Shown: positions 10,103 to 21,747 of the stretch, in pieces | Numbering within the stretch: the first letter of the stretch is position 1 | Layout of the letters: every line of letters begins with the position of its first letter | Source: Halothiobacillus sp. 15-55-196 | Lineage (GTDB): Bacteria > Pseudomonadota > Gammaproteobacteria > Halothiobacillales > Halothiobacillaceae | Direction: 5' to 3' | Length of the DNA: 38,993 nucleotides | NCBI GenBank assembly: GCA_002282715.1 | Contig: NCKC01000016.1 | Location: forward strand, 1 to 38,993 | The notes under the pieces: generated by a model | What the model saw: the letters and a program-made list of their open reading frames with translations, nothing else | Database searches by the model: none | What the model was told of the DNA's origin: nothing | Made by a program: the position numbers and the translations under genes

Positions 10103-10131
10103 GAATCCACTTTTTCCGGCAAGAAGATCGA

Positions 10132-10758
10132 ATGACAACCACCTTCGTCATCGCTACGCACAATTTAGGCAAACTCCGTGAATTCGAAGCCATGCGCACT
10201 ACACTCATGCCCCGCTTCTCTGCCTTGGCCAATATTAAATTTGTGCCACTGACCGATTGGGCTGGCGAGCCGCCTGAGGAAGATGGGGAAACGTTTTTCG
10301 AGAATGCCCTGATCAAAGCACGCTCGGCGGCGGCGCTGACCGGGTTACCTGCCATTGCCGATGATTCCGGGCTTGAGGTCGTCGGGCTTGATGGCGCACC
10401 CGGTATTTATTCGGCTCGTTACGCAGGGCCTGAAGCGGACGATGCCGCAAATAATCTACGACTTTTACAGGAACTCGCGAAACGACCGTATGCCGATCGC
10501 ACTGCGCGTTTTGTCAGCACGCTCGCCATGGTGCGAACGGCAGATGACCCCTTGCCCATATTGACCGAAGGCTTCTGGCAGGGTGAAATTGTGGATACAC
10601 CCCGCGGCGCGACCGGATTTGGCTATGACCCCCTGTTCTTCGTACCCGATCGCAACTGCACGGCGGCGGAGCTACCTGCCAGCATCAAAAACCGCATCAG
10701 CCACCGCGCCCAGGCGCTGATTGAATTGATGCGTCAGTTAAGCAATATGCGTTTCTAA
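10132..10758 (+). CDS. rdgB: Non-canonical purine NTP pyrophosphatase (dITP/XTP)
   Basis: 208 residues of the Ham1/RdgB family. It hydrolyses dITP, dUTP-like deaminated purines and XTP to the monophosphate and pyrophosphate, keeping hypoxanthine and xanthine out of DNA. Family signatures are present in order: ATHNLGKLREF near the N-terminus, GETFFENALIKA, the catalytic ADDSGLEVVGLDGAPGIYSA block, RGATGFGYDPLF and SHRAQAL near the end. Compared with E. coli RdgB (197 residues) there is a slightly longer loop after residue 25. The stop codon shares a base with the hemW start (TAATG), so the two are translationally coupled, as in other gammaproteobacteria. Confidence 0.95.
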   Translation: MTTTFVIATHNLGKLREFEAMRTTLMPRFSALANIKFVPLTDWAGEPPEEDGETFFENALIKARSAAALTGLPAIADDSGLEVVGLDGAPGIYSARYAGPEADDAANNLRLLQELAKRPYADRTARFVSTLAMVRTADDPLPILTEGFWQGEIVDTPRGATGFGYDPLFFVPDRNCTAAELPASIKNRISHRAQALIELMRQLSNMRF

Positions 10759-11924
10759 TGCAACTGCTGCAATTCACCGAAAATCCGCCGCTGGCGCTTT
10801 ATGTCCACCTGCCTTGGTGCGTAGAAAAATGCCCTTACTGTGACTTCAATTCGCATGGGCTCAAAGGGAACGCCGTACCGGAACGCGATTACATAGATGC
10901 CCTGTTGCGCGATTTGGAACGCGAGCTGCCGCTGATCTGGGGGCGTCCGATCGAAACCCTGTTCATGGGTGGTGGAACGCCGAGCCTGTTCAGCCCGGAA
11001 GCGATCGATCGCCTGATGTCCGGCTTACGTGCGCTGCTCGATTTGCGGTTTTGCCGTGAAGTGACCATGGAAGTCAATCCGGGCACGGAGATGGCCGGAC
11101 ATCTGGCCGATTACCGCGCCATTGGCATCACACGGGTTTCTATCGGGGTTCAGAGTTTCAATGAACGACATCTGAAAAAGCTGGGACGCATTCATGACGC
11201 CAAGGCCGCCTTTCGTGCCATCGAGGCCGCCCATGATGCGGGGCTCGACAGTTTCAATATCGATCTGATGCATGGCCTGCCGGAACAATCGGCCGGGGAA
11301 GCATTAGCGGATCTGCACACCGCCATCAGTTTGCAGACGCCGCATCTGTCCTGGTACCAACTCACGCTGGAGCCGAACACGCCGTTCGCTGCCCACCCGC
11401 CCGCTCTCCCCGATGATGAAACCATGGATCAAATACAAACGCAGGGTTTGGCCGCCTTGCATGAGGCAGGATTAGTTCAGTATGAAGTGTCCGCCTACGC
11501 ACGCGACAACCATCAATGCCAGCACAACCGCAACTACTGGGAATTTGGCGATTATCTGGGCATCGGCGCGGGTGCACACGGCAAGATCACGCTGGCCGCT
11601 GAAAACCGCATCGAGCGCCGGGAGCGTGTGCGTCATCCGAATGAATACCTGGCCAAAGCAGGTTCCGATCAAGCCATCACCGCCCACAGTATTCCAACCG
11701 ATGAGCTGCCGTTTGAATTCATGCTCAACGCCCTGCGCCTGACCGATGGCTTTGACGTACCGCTGTTTGCGGCACGTACCGGCTTACCGATCAAGGTCAT
11801 CAGCGATACGCTGCACCAACTCGAAAAAGAAGCGCTGATTCGCTGGGATATCACCCGCATCGCCCCGACGCCACGCGGCACACGCTATTTGAACGATGTG
11901 CTGCTGCGCTTCCTGCCTGACTGA
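10758..11924 (+). CDS. hemW: Radical SAM heme chaperone HemW
   Basis: 388 residues. The radical-SAM cluster motif is CVEKCPYCDF near residue 21-30: three cysteines with Phe where true coproporphyrinogen dehydrogenase HemN has a fourth Cys, which places it with HemW. Other family marks are FMGGGTPSLF, TMEVNPGT, RVSIGVQSFN and HNRNYW. HemW binds heme and supports delivery to haem proteins of the respiratory chain. The C-terminal domain (about 310-388) fits the HemN/HemW C-terminal region. It begins on the last base of the rdgB stop. Convergent with glmU with only 17 bases between, so no room for a separate terminator. Older annotations would call it a HemN-like oxidase. Confidence 0.93.
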   Translation: MQLLQFTENPPLALYVHLPWCVEKCPYCDFNSHGLKGNAVPERDYIDALLRDLERELPLIWGRPIETLFMGGGTPSLFSPEAIDRLMSGLRALLDLRFCREVTMEVNPGTEMAGHLADYRAIGITRVSIGVQSFNERHLKKLGRIHDAKAAFRAIEAAHDAGLDSFNIDLMHGLPEQSAGEALADLHTAISLQTPHLSWYQLTLEPNTPFAAHPPALPDDETMDQIQTQGLAALHEAGLVQYEVSAYARDNHQCQHNRNYWEFGDYLGIGAGAHGKITLAAENRIERRERVRHPNEYLAKAGSDQAITAHSIPTDELPFEFMLNALRLTDGFDVPLFAARTGLPIKVISDTLHQLEKEALIRWDITRIAPTPRGTRYLNDVLLRFLPD

Positions 11925-11941
11925 CGGAGCAGCTTCCAGAC

Positions 11942-13330
11942 TTATTCGGCCTTGGATTTCTTCCTGGGGCGCTGCCAGCCACTCTTCATCACCTGGCGGG
12001 ATCGCGCCACGGCAAGGTGGCCCGACGGCACATCCTGAGTGATGGTTGAACCCGCGCCGACGGTGACCTCATCGCCCAAATGCACCGGGGCGACAAGCTG
12101 GCTACTGGAGCCGACGAATACCTGGTTCCCGATAACCGTTTGATGCTTATTGGTACCATCGTAGTTACAGGTGATGGTGCCCGCGCCGATATTGCAGTCC
12201 GCGCCCATCACGGTATCGCCGATATACGAGAGATGGTTGACTTTGGAACCGGCGCCGATGCGGCTGGCTTTGACTTCAACGAAGTTACCGATCTTGCTGT
12301 GTTCCGCCAATTCGGCGCCGGGCCGAAGTCGTGCATAGGGGCCGACCTCAACGCCTTCACCCAGGGTCGCACCCTCCAGATGACTGAAGGCACGAACACG
12401 CACTCCGTTGCCCAGGGTGACATCGCGCAATATGCAATTGGGTTCAATGACGACGTTGTCGCCCATGCGCACCTGCCCTTCGAACACGACATTGATATCG
12501 ATCTGGCAGTCCATGCCACAGATGACGTCGCCACGAATATCAATCCGTGCAGGATCGACAATCGTCGTCCCCGACATGGCCAGTGCCTGCGCTTGACGAA
12601 GCTGCCAGGCGCGCTCCATTTGGGCGAGTGCCCAACGGTCATTCACGCCCGCGACCCGCAACGGATCGGGAGCAAGGTGGGTTGCGATGGATTTTCCCTC
12701 TTCTGCTGCCATTTGCACGATATCGGTCAGGTAGAGTTCGCCCTGAGCATTGTGTGGCTGAAGTTTCGGCAACCACGTGCGCAAGGCATCCAAGCTGGCG
12801 ACCAGCATACCGGTATTGATCTCGGTGATGTTCTTTTCGTCTGCACTGGCATCGCGTTCTTCACGAATGGCGATCATGCGTTGTTCACGATCACGGATGA
12901 TCCGACCGTAGCCACTGGGATCGTCCAACCGAGTGGTCAATACTCCGAGGTCCGCGGAGCGGGCGGAATCCAGAAGCGATGAAAGCACATCGACATCAAG
13001 CAAAGGGACATCACCGTACAACACCAAAACCCGGTCATCGGTCTGAGCTTGGATATTCGTAACTGCACAGGCCACTGCATGCCCCGTTCCGCGCTGCTCT
13101 CCTTGCTCTACCCAAGAAACATCAGGGCGTGGGCAGTGCTGGCGAATATGTTCTGCGCCATACCCGATAACAACGTGCAAGGAAGCAGGATCCAATGATT
13201 CGGCTTCATCGAGCACACGTTCCAGCATCGACCGACCGGCCAAGGGATGCAGAACCTTGGGTTTGGTCGACCGCATTCGAGTGCCCTTTCCAGCGGCAAG
13301 AACAATGATGTGCAGGGATTGAGTGGACAT
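11942..13330 (-). CDS. glmU: Bifunctional UDP-N-acetylglucosamine pyrophosphorylase / glucosamine-1-phosphate acetyltransferase
   Basis: 462 residues. N-terminal nucleotidyltransferase domain with LAAGKGTRMRS and KPKVLHPLAG, then a C-terminal left-handed beta-helix of hexapeptide repeats (from about 250) ending in the acetyltransferase site (SYIGD, NIGAGTITCNYDG). It makes UDP-GlcNAc for peptidoglycan and lipopolysaccharide. I chose the ATG at 13330: GAGGTG lies six bases upstream, while the GTG two codons earlier would use part of that same Shine-Dalgarno. It follows atpC, the usual gammaproteobacterial order, but the operon terminator lies between them, so it probably has its own promoter or depends on read-through. 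Confidence 0.96.
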   Translation of the reverse strand: MSTQSLHIIVLAAGKGTRMRSTKPKVLHPLAGRSMLERVLDEAESLDPASLHVVIGYGAEHIRQHCPRPDVSWVEQGEQRGTGHAVACAVTNIQAQTDDRVLVLYGDVPLLDVDVLSSLLDSARSADLGVLTTRLDDPSGYGRIIRDREQRMIAIREERDASADEKNITEINTGMLVASLDALRTWLPKLQPHNAQGELYLTDIVQMAAEEGKSIATHLAPDPLRVAGVNDRWALAQMERAWQLRQAQALAMSGTTIVDPARIDIRGDVICGMDCQIDINVVFEGQVRMGDNVVIEPNCILRDVTLGNGVRVRAFSHLEGATLGEGVEVGPYARLRPGAELAEHSKIGNFVEVKASRIGAGSKVNHLSYIGDTVMGADCNIGAGTITCNYDGTNKHQTVIGNQVFVGSSSQLVAPVHLGDEVTVGAGSTITQDVPSGHLAVARSRQVMKSGWQRPRKKSKAE

Positions 13331-13353
13331 AAACACCTCAATGTAGAGAAGCG

Positions 13354-13389
13354 AAAAAAAGGAGCCAAGACGAATGTCCGGGCTCCTTT
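13354..13389 (-). terminator. Rho-independent terminator of the atp operon
   Basis: Read on the minus strand, AAAGGAGCC and GGCTCCTTT pair around a 14-base loop and run into seven T residues (13360-13354). It lies about 60 bases after the atpC stop and just ahead of glmU. Confidence 0.8.
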
Positions 13390-13448
13390 ATCAAATTGCG
13401 AATTACTTACGTGGTTTGCGCACGAGATTCACAATGAGCAATTGGTCG

Positions 13449-13895
13449 TTAGTGACGTCCGCTGCCCAAGCCTCGCATGGAACGCACCCATTTGAGTCGT
13501 TCTTCTGCTTCGATCATGACTGATTGAGCAGAAGTAAAGTCCAGTTGGCCGCGTTGCTCATAGTCCGCGATCATGGCGGATTCCTCAGACAGTTGCGCTT
13601 CGAGTTCAGCCGCATCGATACCCTGTGCATCCGCTTCTGTCAGTGCCCAGTCCGCAATAATGCTGACAACCATCGGTTGCACTTCGAGCACACCGAAACC
13701 AACAAAATAGCGCACAACCGTACCATCAGGCTGATGAACACGAACCTCGCCGGGACGAAGAATGGACAAAGTCTGCGTATGCAGGGGTGTAATACCCATC
13801 TCGCCCGCTTCAGTCGGGATGGACACAAACGTGGCCTCGCCGCTGAAAATAGGCTTCTCCATACTCACGATGTCAACACGAATGGTCATAGCCAT
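13449..13895 (-). CDS. atpC: ATP synthase F1 subunit epsilon
   Basis: 148 residues, slightly longer than E. coli (139). Central-stalk subunit that couples rotation to catalysis and restrains ATP hydrolysis through its C-terminal helices. N-terminal beta-sandwich with SIPTEAGEMGITPLHT and the family strand VHQPDGTVVRYFVGFGVLEV, followed by a helical hairpin with EAQLSEESAMIADY. GGAGGAG precedes the ATG. Last gene of the ATP synthase operon, 14 bases after atpD. Confidence 0.96.
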   Translation of the reverse strand: MAMTIRVDIVSMEKPIFSGEATFVSIPTEAGEMGITPLHTQTLSILRPGEVRVHQPDGTVVRYFVGFGVLEVQPMVVSIIADWALTEADAQGIDAAELEAQLSEESAMIADYEQRGQLDFTSAQSVMIEAEERLKWVRSMRGLGSGRH

Positions 13896-13909
13896 GTCGT
13901 CTCCTCCAA

Positions 13910-16200
<2,291 letters not shown>

Positions 16201-16215
16201 GACATCGCCCCCTGA

Positions 16216-17754
16216 TTAATAAACGCCCTTCGCCTTGAAGGTTTCGATCACTTGCTTCAATTGAGCCGCAATTTCATCGCTGAAATTACCGTTGTCCCCA
16301 ATCTTCTCGGCCAAATCTTTGGCATTGGTGGCAGCGTAGTCGTGCAGGGCGGTTTCGAAATCGTTGATCTTTTCAACGGCGATATCGTCTAGGTAACCTT
16401 CGTTTGCAGCGGTCAAGGACAGCGCCATCTCAGTCACGGACAACGGCTTGAACTGCTTCTGCTTCATCAACTCGGTCACGCGCTTGCCGCGTTCGAGCTG
16501 CTTGCGGGTTACTTCGTCGAGATCGGATGCAAACTGCGAGAACGCCGCCAATTCACGATACTGCGCCAGGTCGGTACGAATACCGCCGGCCAGTTTCTTG
16601 ATCGCCTTGGTTTGCGCCGCACCACCAACCCGCGATACGGAGATACCCGGGTTGATCGCCGGACGAATGCCTGAGTTGAACAGATCGGTTTCCAGGAAGA
16701 TCTGACCATCAGTGATTGAGATCACGTTGGTCGGTACGAATGCAGAAACGTCACCACCTTGCGTTTCGATGATCGGCAGCGCAGTCAGTGAACCGGTCTG
16801 GCCGGTCACTTCACCTTTGGTGAACTCGGCAACGTAGTCGGCGTTGACGCGGGATGCGCGTTCCAGCAGACGGGAGTGCAGATAGAACACGTCACCCGGA
16901 TAGGCTTCACGACCTGGTGGACGACGCAGCAGCAGGGAAATCTGACGATAAGCCCAGGCTTGCTTGGTCAGATCATCATAAACGATCAGGGAGTCCATAC
17001 CGCGGTCGCGGAAGTATTCGCCCATGGTGCAACCGGCGTAGGCTGCAAGGTACTGCATGGCCGCAGGATCAGATGCGGTTGCGGCAACCACGATGGTGTA
17101 TTCCAGCGCGCCATACTCTTCTAGCTTACGAACAACGTTCGCAATTGAAGAGGCTTTCTGGCCAATCGCCACGTAAACGCAGAAAACACCTTTGCCTTTC
17201 TGGTTGATGATGGTGTCGATCGCCACGGCCGTTTTACCGGTCTGGCGGTCGCCAATGATCAACTCGCGCTGGCCGCGACCGATGGGAACCATGGCGTCCA
17301 ACGCCTTGATGCCGGTCAGCAGCGGCTGGTCAACGCTTTGACGCTCGATGACGCCCGGTGCAATTTTCTCGATGGGTGCAGTCATCTTCGCGTTGATATC
17401 GCCCTTACCATCGACGGGCTGGCCCAGGGTGTTCACCACCCGGCCCAGCAGTTCTTTACCTACCGGAACTTCGAGAATACGTTGGGTGCATTTGACCTGA
17501 TCACCTTCGCTCAACTGGTCGTAGCCACCCAGAACAATGGCACCAACTGAATCGCGCTCAAGGTTCATCGCAACGGCAAAGCCGCCGCCCGGCAACTCGA
17601 TCATTTCACCGAGCATGACGTCGTTGAGGCCGTGAATTCGCAGAATGCCGTCGCTGACAGAAACGATGGTGCCTACGGTTTGCGCATCCGCACTTTGATC
17701 AAAGTTCTCAATGCGTTGCTTGATCAGACTACTAATTTCAGATGGATTGATCAT
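16216..17754 (-). CDS. atpA: ATP synthase F1 subunit alpha
   Basis: 512 residues. Non-catalytic nucleotide-binding subunit. Walker [10 protein letters not shown] (about 169-177), [16 protein letters not shown], Walker [13 protein letters not shown], and the alpha-chain signature [17 protein letters not shown] with the arginine finger Arg in ISVSR. The N-terminal region begins [15 protein letters not shown], which contacts the delta subunit. Nine bases after atpH; Shine-Dalgarno AAGGAG just before the start. Confidence 0.98.
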   Translation of the reverse strand: MINPSEISSLIKQRIENFDQSADAQTVGTIVSVSDGILRIHGLNDVMLGEMIELPGGGFAVAMNLERDSVGAIVLGGYDQLSEGDQVKCTQRILEVPVGKELLGRVVNTLGQPVDGKGDINAKMTAPIEKIAPGVIERQSVDQPLLTGIKALDAMVPIGRGQRELIIGDRQTGKTAVAIDTIINQKGKGVFCVYVAIGQKASSIANVVRKLEEYGALEYTIVVAATASDPAAMQYLAAYAGCTMGEYFRDRGMDSLIVYDDLTKQAWAYRQISLLLRRPPGREAYPGDVFYLHSRLLERASRVNADYVAEFTKGEVTGQTGSLTALPIIETQGGDVSAFVPTNVISITDGQIFLETDLFNSGIRPAINPGISVSRVGGAAQTKAIKKLAGGIRTDLAQYRELAAFSQFASDLDEVTRKQLERGKRVTELMKQKQFKPLSVTEMALSLTAANEGYLDDIAVEKINDFETALHDYAATNAKDLAEKIGDNGNFSDEIAAQLKQVIETFKAKGVY

Positions 17755-17763
17755 ATGATCTCC

Positions 17764-18300
17764 TTAGCGACTCAACTGAGTGGCAAGTTTTTGGATACCG
17801 CCGCGCATGGAACCGTCGATCACCAGATCACCCGCACGAATAATCGCACCCGCAATCAGCGAGTCGTCCGTTTCGGTAATCAGGTCAATCGTGCGATTCA
17901 ATCGCTTGTTGAGCGCCGATTTAATGTTGTTGATTTCGCTTTCGGTCAGGGGATAAGCAGATACGACAGTCGCCGTCATCCGTTGCTCGGCCTGGGCACG
18001 AAGCAGCTCAAACTGATCTGCAATCTCCGGGAGGATCGCCAGCCGACCATTTTCGCCTAACAAACGCACGAGGTTGATGGCCTGCGGATCCAGCTCACTG
18101 GAAACCACGGCCAGAAAACCCCGGGTGCGTTCTTCAGAAGGACGGGAAATGTCCGCAAGAAACCGATCCATGTCCGGGTTCTGAACGACTTGCGCCAGGA
18201 ACGCGAGATTTTTGGACCAGACCTCCGCTACAGCGGGTGTCGAGCAAAGCTCATGAATGGCCTTGGCGTAGGATTGTGCCACTTGGATATTTTCGGACAT
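17764..18300 (-). CDS. atpH: ATP synthase F1 subunit delta
   Basis: 178 residues, the standard length. Links the top of the F1 hexamer to the b-subunit stator stalk. The N-terminal helical bundle starts with AQSYAKAIHELC, and the C-terminal region has the family pattern VVSAYPLTESE and IIRAGDLVIDGSMRGGIQKL. Lies between atpF (18 bases) and atpA. Confidence 0.96.
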   Translation of the reverse strand: MSENIQVAQSYAKAIHELCSTPAVAEVWSKNLAFLAQVVQNPDMDRFLADISRPSEERTRGFLAVVSSELDPQAINLVRLLGENGRLAILPEIADQFELLRAQAEQRMTATVVSAYPLTESEINNIKSALNKRLNRTIDLITETDDSLIAGAIIRAGDLVIDGSMRGGIQKLATQLSR

Positions 18301-18318
18301 ACGATTACCTCTATATCC

Positions 18319-18789
18319 TTAAATGTGCGCAATCAGATCAGCCATGGCCGCTTCGTGATCCTTGTTCGTCACTTCACGCTTCAGAATGCGTTCGGCTCCG
18401 GTAACTGCAATAGTAGATACCTGAGTACGCAGGACCTCTTTGGCGCGATTTACTTCGCGATCGATCTCAGCGGATGCCTGAGCCACGATGCGCTCAGCTT
18501 CTGCTTTTGCATTGACACGGGCATCTTCAAGAATCTGATTGGCGCGCGAATTGGCTTGAGCCACGATATCGTTCGCTTTTTCCTTCGTTTCGCGCAGCAT
18601 TTCGGCCGAACGCTCTTGCGCGAGCTTGAGCTCATGCTTGCCGCGCTCGGAGGCTGAAAGACCGTCGGCAATCTTCTGGCGACGCGCTTCCATCAATGCG
18701 GAAAGCGGCGTCCAGAGGTATTTGCTGACCAGCCAAACCAGCACCACGAAGGCGATAATTTGAGCAACCAGTGTGATATTAATGTTCAC
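18319..18789 (-). CDS. atpF: ATP synthase Fo subunit b
   Basis: 156 residues, same as E. coli. One N-terminal membrane helix (about 6-25, [20 protein letters not shown]) followed by a long charged amphipathic helix rich in Ala, Glu, Lys and Arg that dimerises as the peripheral stalk. The sequence [14 protein letters not shown] begins the tether. It follows a 91-base spacer with a strong hairpin after atpE. Confidence 0.96.
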   Translation of the reverse strand: MNINITLVAQIIAFVVLVWLVSKYLWTPLSALMEARRQKIADGLSASERGKHELKLAQERSAEMLRETKEKANDIVAQANSRANQILEDARVNAKAEAERIVAQASAEIDREVNRAKEVLRTQVSTIAVTGAERILKREVTNKDHEAAMADLIAHI

Positions 18790-18838
18790 AGCATAACCTC
18801 GATTGTTGCAGTTTCATGGGTTGGGCCCTCAGCCGAAC

Positions 18839-18858
18839 GGCCAGGGCAAGCCCCGGCC
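18839..18858 (-). other. Stable intercistronic hairpin between atpE and atpF
   Basis: GGCCAGGG and CCCCGGCC (with one G-U pair) close on the four-base loop CAAG. There is no T tract, so it is not a simple terminator. In many bacteria processing or stability signals around atpE help produce the roughly ten c subunits needed per complex; this hairpin is in the right place for that, but the role is inferred. Confidence 0.5.
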
Positions 18859-18880
18859 ATGTGGATCCGGCCCGGACGAA

Positions 18881-19168
18881 TTAAATTGCACCAATCGCAG
18901 ATTTCAGTGCACCAACGAATGGGTTGGCGAACAGGAACCACATGGCGAAGGCCAGAATGATGAACGGAAATGATTCCATCAGGCCCGCGAAGATGAACAT
19001 GTTGGTCATCAATTGAGGACGCATTTCAGGCTGACGTGCGATGCCTTCCAGCGTTTTGGAGCAGATCAAGCCCCAACCAATGGCAGAACCCAAACCGGCC
19101 GCAGCCAGAATCACACCAACGCCTACAGCTGTGTAGGCATAAATTGTCGCGAGCATATCAGGGGTCAT
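18881..19168 (-). CDS. atpE: ATP synthase Fo subunit c
   Basis: 95 residues, two membrane helices (about 8-33 and 53-83) joined by the polar loop ARQPE. The ion-binding carboxylate is Glu65 in AGLMESFPF, not the Asp found in E. coli or Pseudomonas. A Ser follows it, as in Na+-type rings, but the helix 1 glutamine of those rings is Trp here (AIGWG), so proton coupling is more likely. The N-terminal [14 protein letters not shown] extension is slightly longer than in E. coli. A U-rich tract and GAGGAG precede the start. Confidence 0.96.
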   Translation of the reverse strand: MTPDMLATIYAYTAVGVGVILAAAGLGSAIGWGLICSKTLEGIARQPEMRPQLMTNMFIFAGLMESFPFIILAFAMWFLFANPFVGALKSAIGAI

Positions 19169-19175
19169 TTATATT

Positions 19176-19217
19176 CTCCTCAGTCGAACAGTTAAAAAAC
19201 GAAACAAAAAAACAAAA
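19176..19217 (-). promoter_or_regulatory. U-rich translational enhancer and strong ribosome site of atpE
   Basis: On the minus strand the leader reads as repeated T runs (TTTTTG TTTTTTTG TTTCG TTTTTTAACTG) and then GAGGAG at 19181-19176, seven bases before ATG. The T-rich stretch ending TTTTAACTG resembles the known E. coli atpE enhancer that raises c-subunit translation. The function here is by analogy. Confidence 0.55.
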
Positions 19218-19218
19218 A

Positions 19219-20061
<843 letters not shown>

Positions 20062-20076
20062 TTAAATCTATTTGTA

Positions 20077-20484
20077 TTAATCCGTTTTGCTCACGGGCCT
20101 GCCGGAATCACGCCCGCGAGAGGCCAACACACCCACAATCATCACGCCGACAAAGCCCGCTACCGTATACAGGGCCGACAACTTCAACCCGCCCAGCGCG
20201 ATGCCGAATAATACGAGAACCAGAACAAACCGAACCACCGCACCGACATACATCACGTTCATGCTGGTCTGCGGTGATTCAACCGCAAGTTCACTTGCCT
20301 TGCGCATGGTATAGCCCAGCACGAGCATCAGGGTGATGGCAATCAACGAGCCACCGACCACCCCATAAAACGAATCACGCCCCGCGTACACAAAGGCCAG
20401 GACCGCGGAAACCGCGCCCACAACAAGCTGGGCAATCAATACCACTCTACCCCGCCGGGCAATGCCGTCAGACATCACGGTCAT
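20077..20484 (-). CDS. atpI: ATP synthase assembly protein AtpI
   Basis: About 135 residues with four membrane helices (for example VVLIAQLVVGAVSAVLAFVY and FVLVLVLFGIALGG). It belongs to the ATP-synt_I family that helps assemble the c ring. The start is uncertain: ATG at 20484 or the ATG three codons later (20475); both overlap the end of atpZ, implying coupled translation. A longer in-frame extension upstream lies inside atpZ and looks non-coding. Confidence 0.85.
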   Translation of the reverse strand: MTVMSDGIARRGRVVLIAQLVVGAVSAVLAFVYAGRDSFYGVVGGSLIAITLMLVLGYTMRKASELAVESPQTSMNVMYVGAVVRFVLVLVLFGIALGGLKLSALYTVAGFVGVMIVGVLASRGRDSGRPVSKTD

Positions 20485-20734
20485 GTGCGCCTGCCTGCAT
20501 GAGCCGATGCGCGTTGCGCATACCGCCAATAAAACCCAGAAGGCCGCCCAGCAACATGGCAATGGGCGCTATGTCGAGCCAGCGATCAACAAGAAACCCA
20601 AGCAGCAGACCAGCGATAACGGTTGAAGCAAATACGTTGCCGGCCCCCACGTTCATCAGGCCACGCAGTCGAATGGCGAAATAGCCTTCCTGCTTTTTAC
20701 TTTCGGGCTTAGCCCCTTGTTTTTGCTCGGCCAT
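20468..20734 (-). CDS. atpZ: AtpZ-like ATP synthase accessory membrane protein
   Basis: 88 residues: a charged N-terminus (EQKQGAKPESKKQEG) and two membrane helices, VFASTVIAGLLLGFLVDRWL and IAMLLGGLLGFIGGMRNAHRLM. This is the AtpZ/AtpQ-like hairpin family found ahead of atpI, proposed to work with AtpI in c-ring assembly or Mg2+ supply. First gene of the operon; the gap to parB is 115 bases. Confidence 0.8.
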   Translation of the reverse strand: MAEQKQGAKPESKKQEGYFAIRLRGLMNVGAGNVFASTVIAGLLLGFLVDRWLDIAPIAMLLGGLLGFIGGMRNAHRLMQAGAHDRDV

Positions 20735-20849
20735 GACGCTTCTCTGTTTCCGACGGCCAAAATTTGGTGGCTAGTGTACCGGCATATTCAAGCGTCAACA
20801 ACTGTTGGCAAGGCTACCTGAATACAGTTTGTTGAAGTTTAACCTGCAC
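20735..20849 (-). promoter_or_regulatory. Spacer before the atp operon with an inverted repeat and a possible -35
   Basis: CAACAACTG (20796-20804) and CAGTTTGTTG (20825-20834) form a nine-pair stem with one bulge. On the minus strand TTGACG overlaps the inner edge of one arm and could be the -35 of the atp promoter, but no good -10 lies at the right distance. Because the stem lacks a T tract it is a poor parB terminator; an operator or mRNA element is equally possible. Confidence 0.35.
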
Positions 20850-21710
20850 TCAACCCTGCTCCTGTAACAGTCGATCAAGGATGCGACTCAATTGGCCCGG
20901 TTGGTCGAAACGAAGTTTGAGCCGACCGCCGCCGCGCGCGTTCTGCACCAGATCGACCTGCACACCCAGCGCATCTGAAATCTGACGCAGCAATAATGCC
21001 GTATCCGGATCGGCAGGGATTGGCTCGGGTGGATTCAAGGTCGACTCGTTCAATTTTCGCACCATGCCTTCGACCTGACGAACCGTCAGTGCCTTGGCCA
21101 CGATTTTTTCTGCGAGCAGGGGCTGTTGCGCCATCGGCAACCCGGCCAACGCCCTGGCGTGACCGGCATCCAGTTGCTTGTTCTGCAAGAGTTGCCGCAC
21201 CGGTTCGGCCAGATCGAGCAGGCGCAGGGCATTGGACACGACCGGACGCGAAATACCGAGAATATCGGCGACCTGCTGGTGCGTCATCTCAAATTCCTTG
21301 ATCAGTCGCCGCATGGCTTCGGCCTGTTCGATGGGGTCGAGATCTTCGCGCTGAAGATTTTCTATCAGGGCGAGTGCGGCCGCCTGATGGTCGTCGATAT
21401 CCCGAACAATGGCGGGGATTTGCTGCAATCCGGCCAATTGCGCAGCACGCCAACGACGTTCGCCGGCGATCAGTTCATATTCGCCCGAACGACGACGCAG
21501 CACCACGGGCGCAATGAGCCCTTGCGCCCGGATCGAATCGGCGAGACTGCGCAAAGCATCCTCATCAAAATGCTTGCGCGGCTGAAACGGACTGGGGTGT
21601 ATCAACTCAAGCGAAACGTCGCGCAGTTGGGCGCCGGGATCGTCCTTTGCTTCACTCGAACGCAGCAAAGCGTCCAGCCCCCTGCCCAATCCTTTCTTTT
21701 TGACTGTCAT
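20850..21710 (-). CDS. parB: Chromosome partitioning protein ParB
   Basis: 286 residues. Begins MTVKKKGLGRGLDALL, the conserved N-terminal box that stimulates ParA. The CTP-binding/ParB domain has the box LIHPSPFQPRKHF and the GERRWRA motif; a helix-turn-helix follows (QQVADILGISRPVVSNALRLL), and the C-terminal part dimerises. ParB loads at parS sites and spreads as a CTP-dependent clamp to organise the origin region. Only frame noise lies upstream of this ATG. 37 bases after parA. Confidence 0.95.
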   Translation of the reverse strand: MTVKKKGLGRGLDALLRSSEAKDDPGAQLRDVSLELIHPSPFQPRKHFDEDALRSLADSIRAQGLIAPVVLRRRSGEYELIAGERRWRAAQLAGLQQIPAIVRDIDDHQAAALALIENLQREDLDPIEQAEAMRRLIKEFEMTHQQVADILGISRPVVSNALRLLDLAEPVRQLLQNKQLDAGHARALAGLPMAQQPLLAEKIVAKALTVRQVEGMVRKLNESTLNPPEPIPADPDTALLLRQISDALGVQVDLVQNARGGGRLKLRFDQPGQLSRILDRLLQEQG

Positions 21711-21747
21711 CTGATGCCATCCATTCTCGAATCCGTTGATATTGAGA

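Noticed and set aside
18881..19168. Na+-dependent ATP synthase
   Set aside because: Glu-Ser is present, but the helix 1 Gln needed for Na+ binding is Trp, so a proton ring is more likely.
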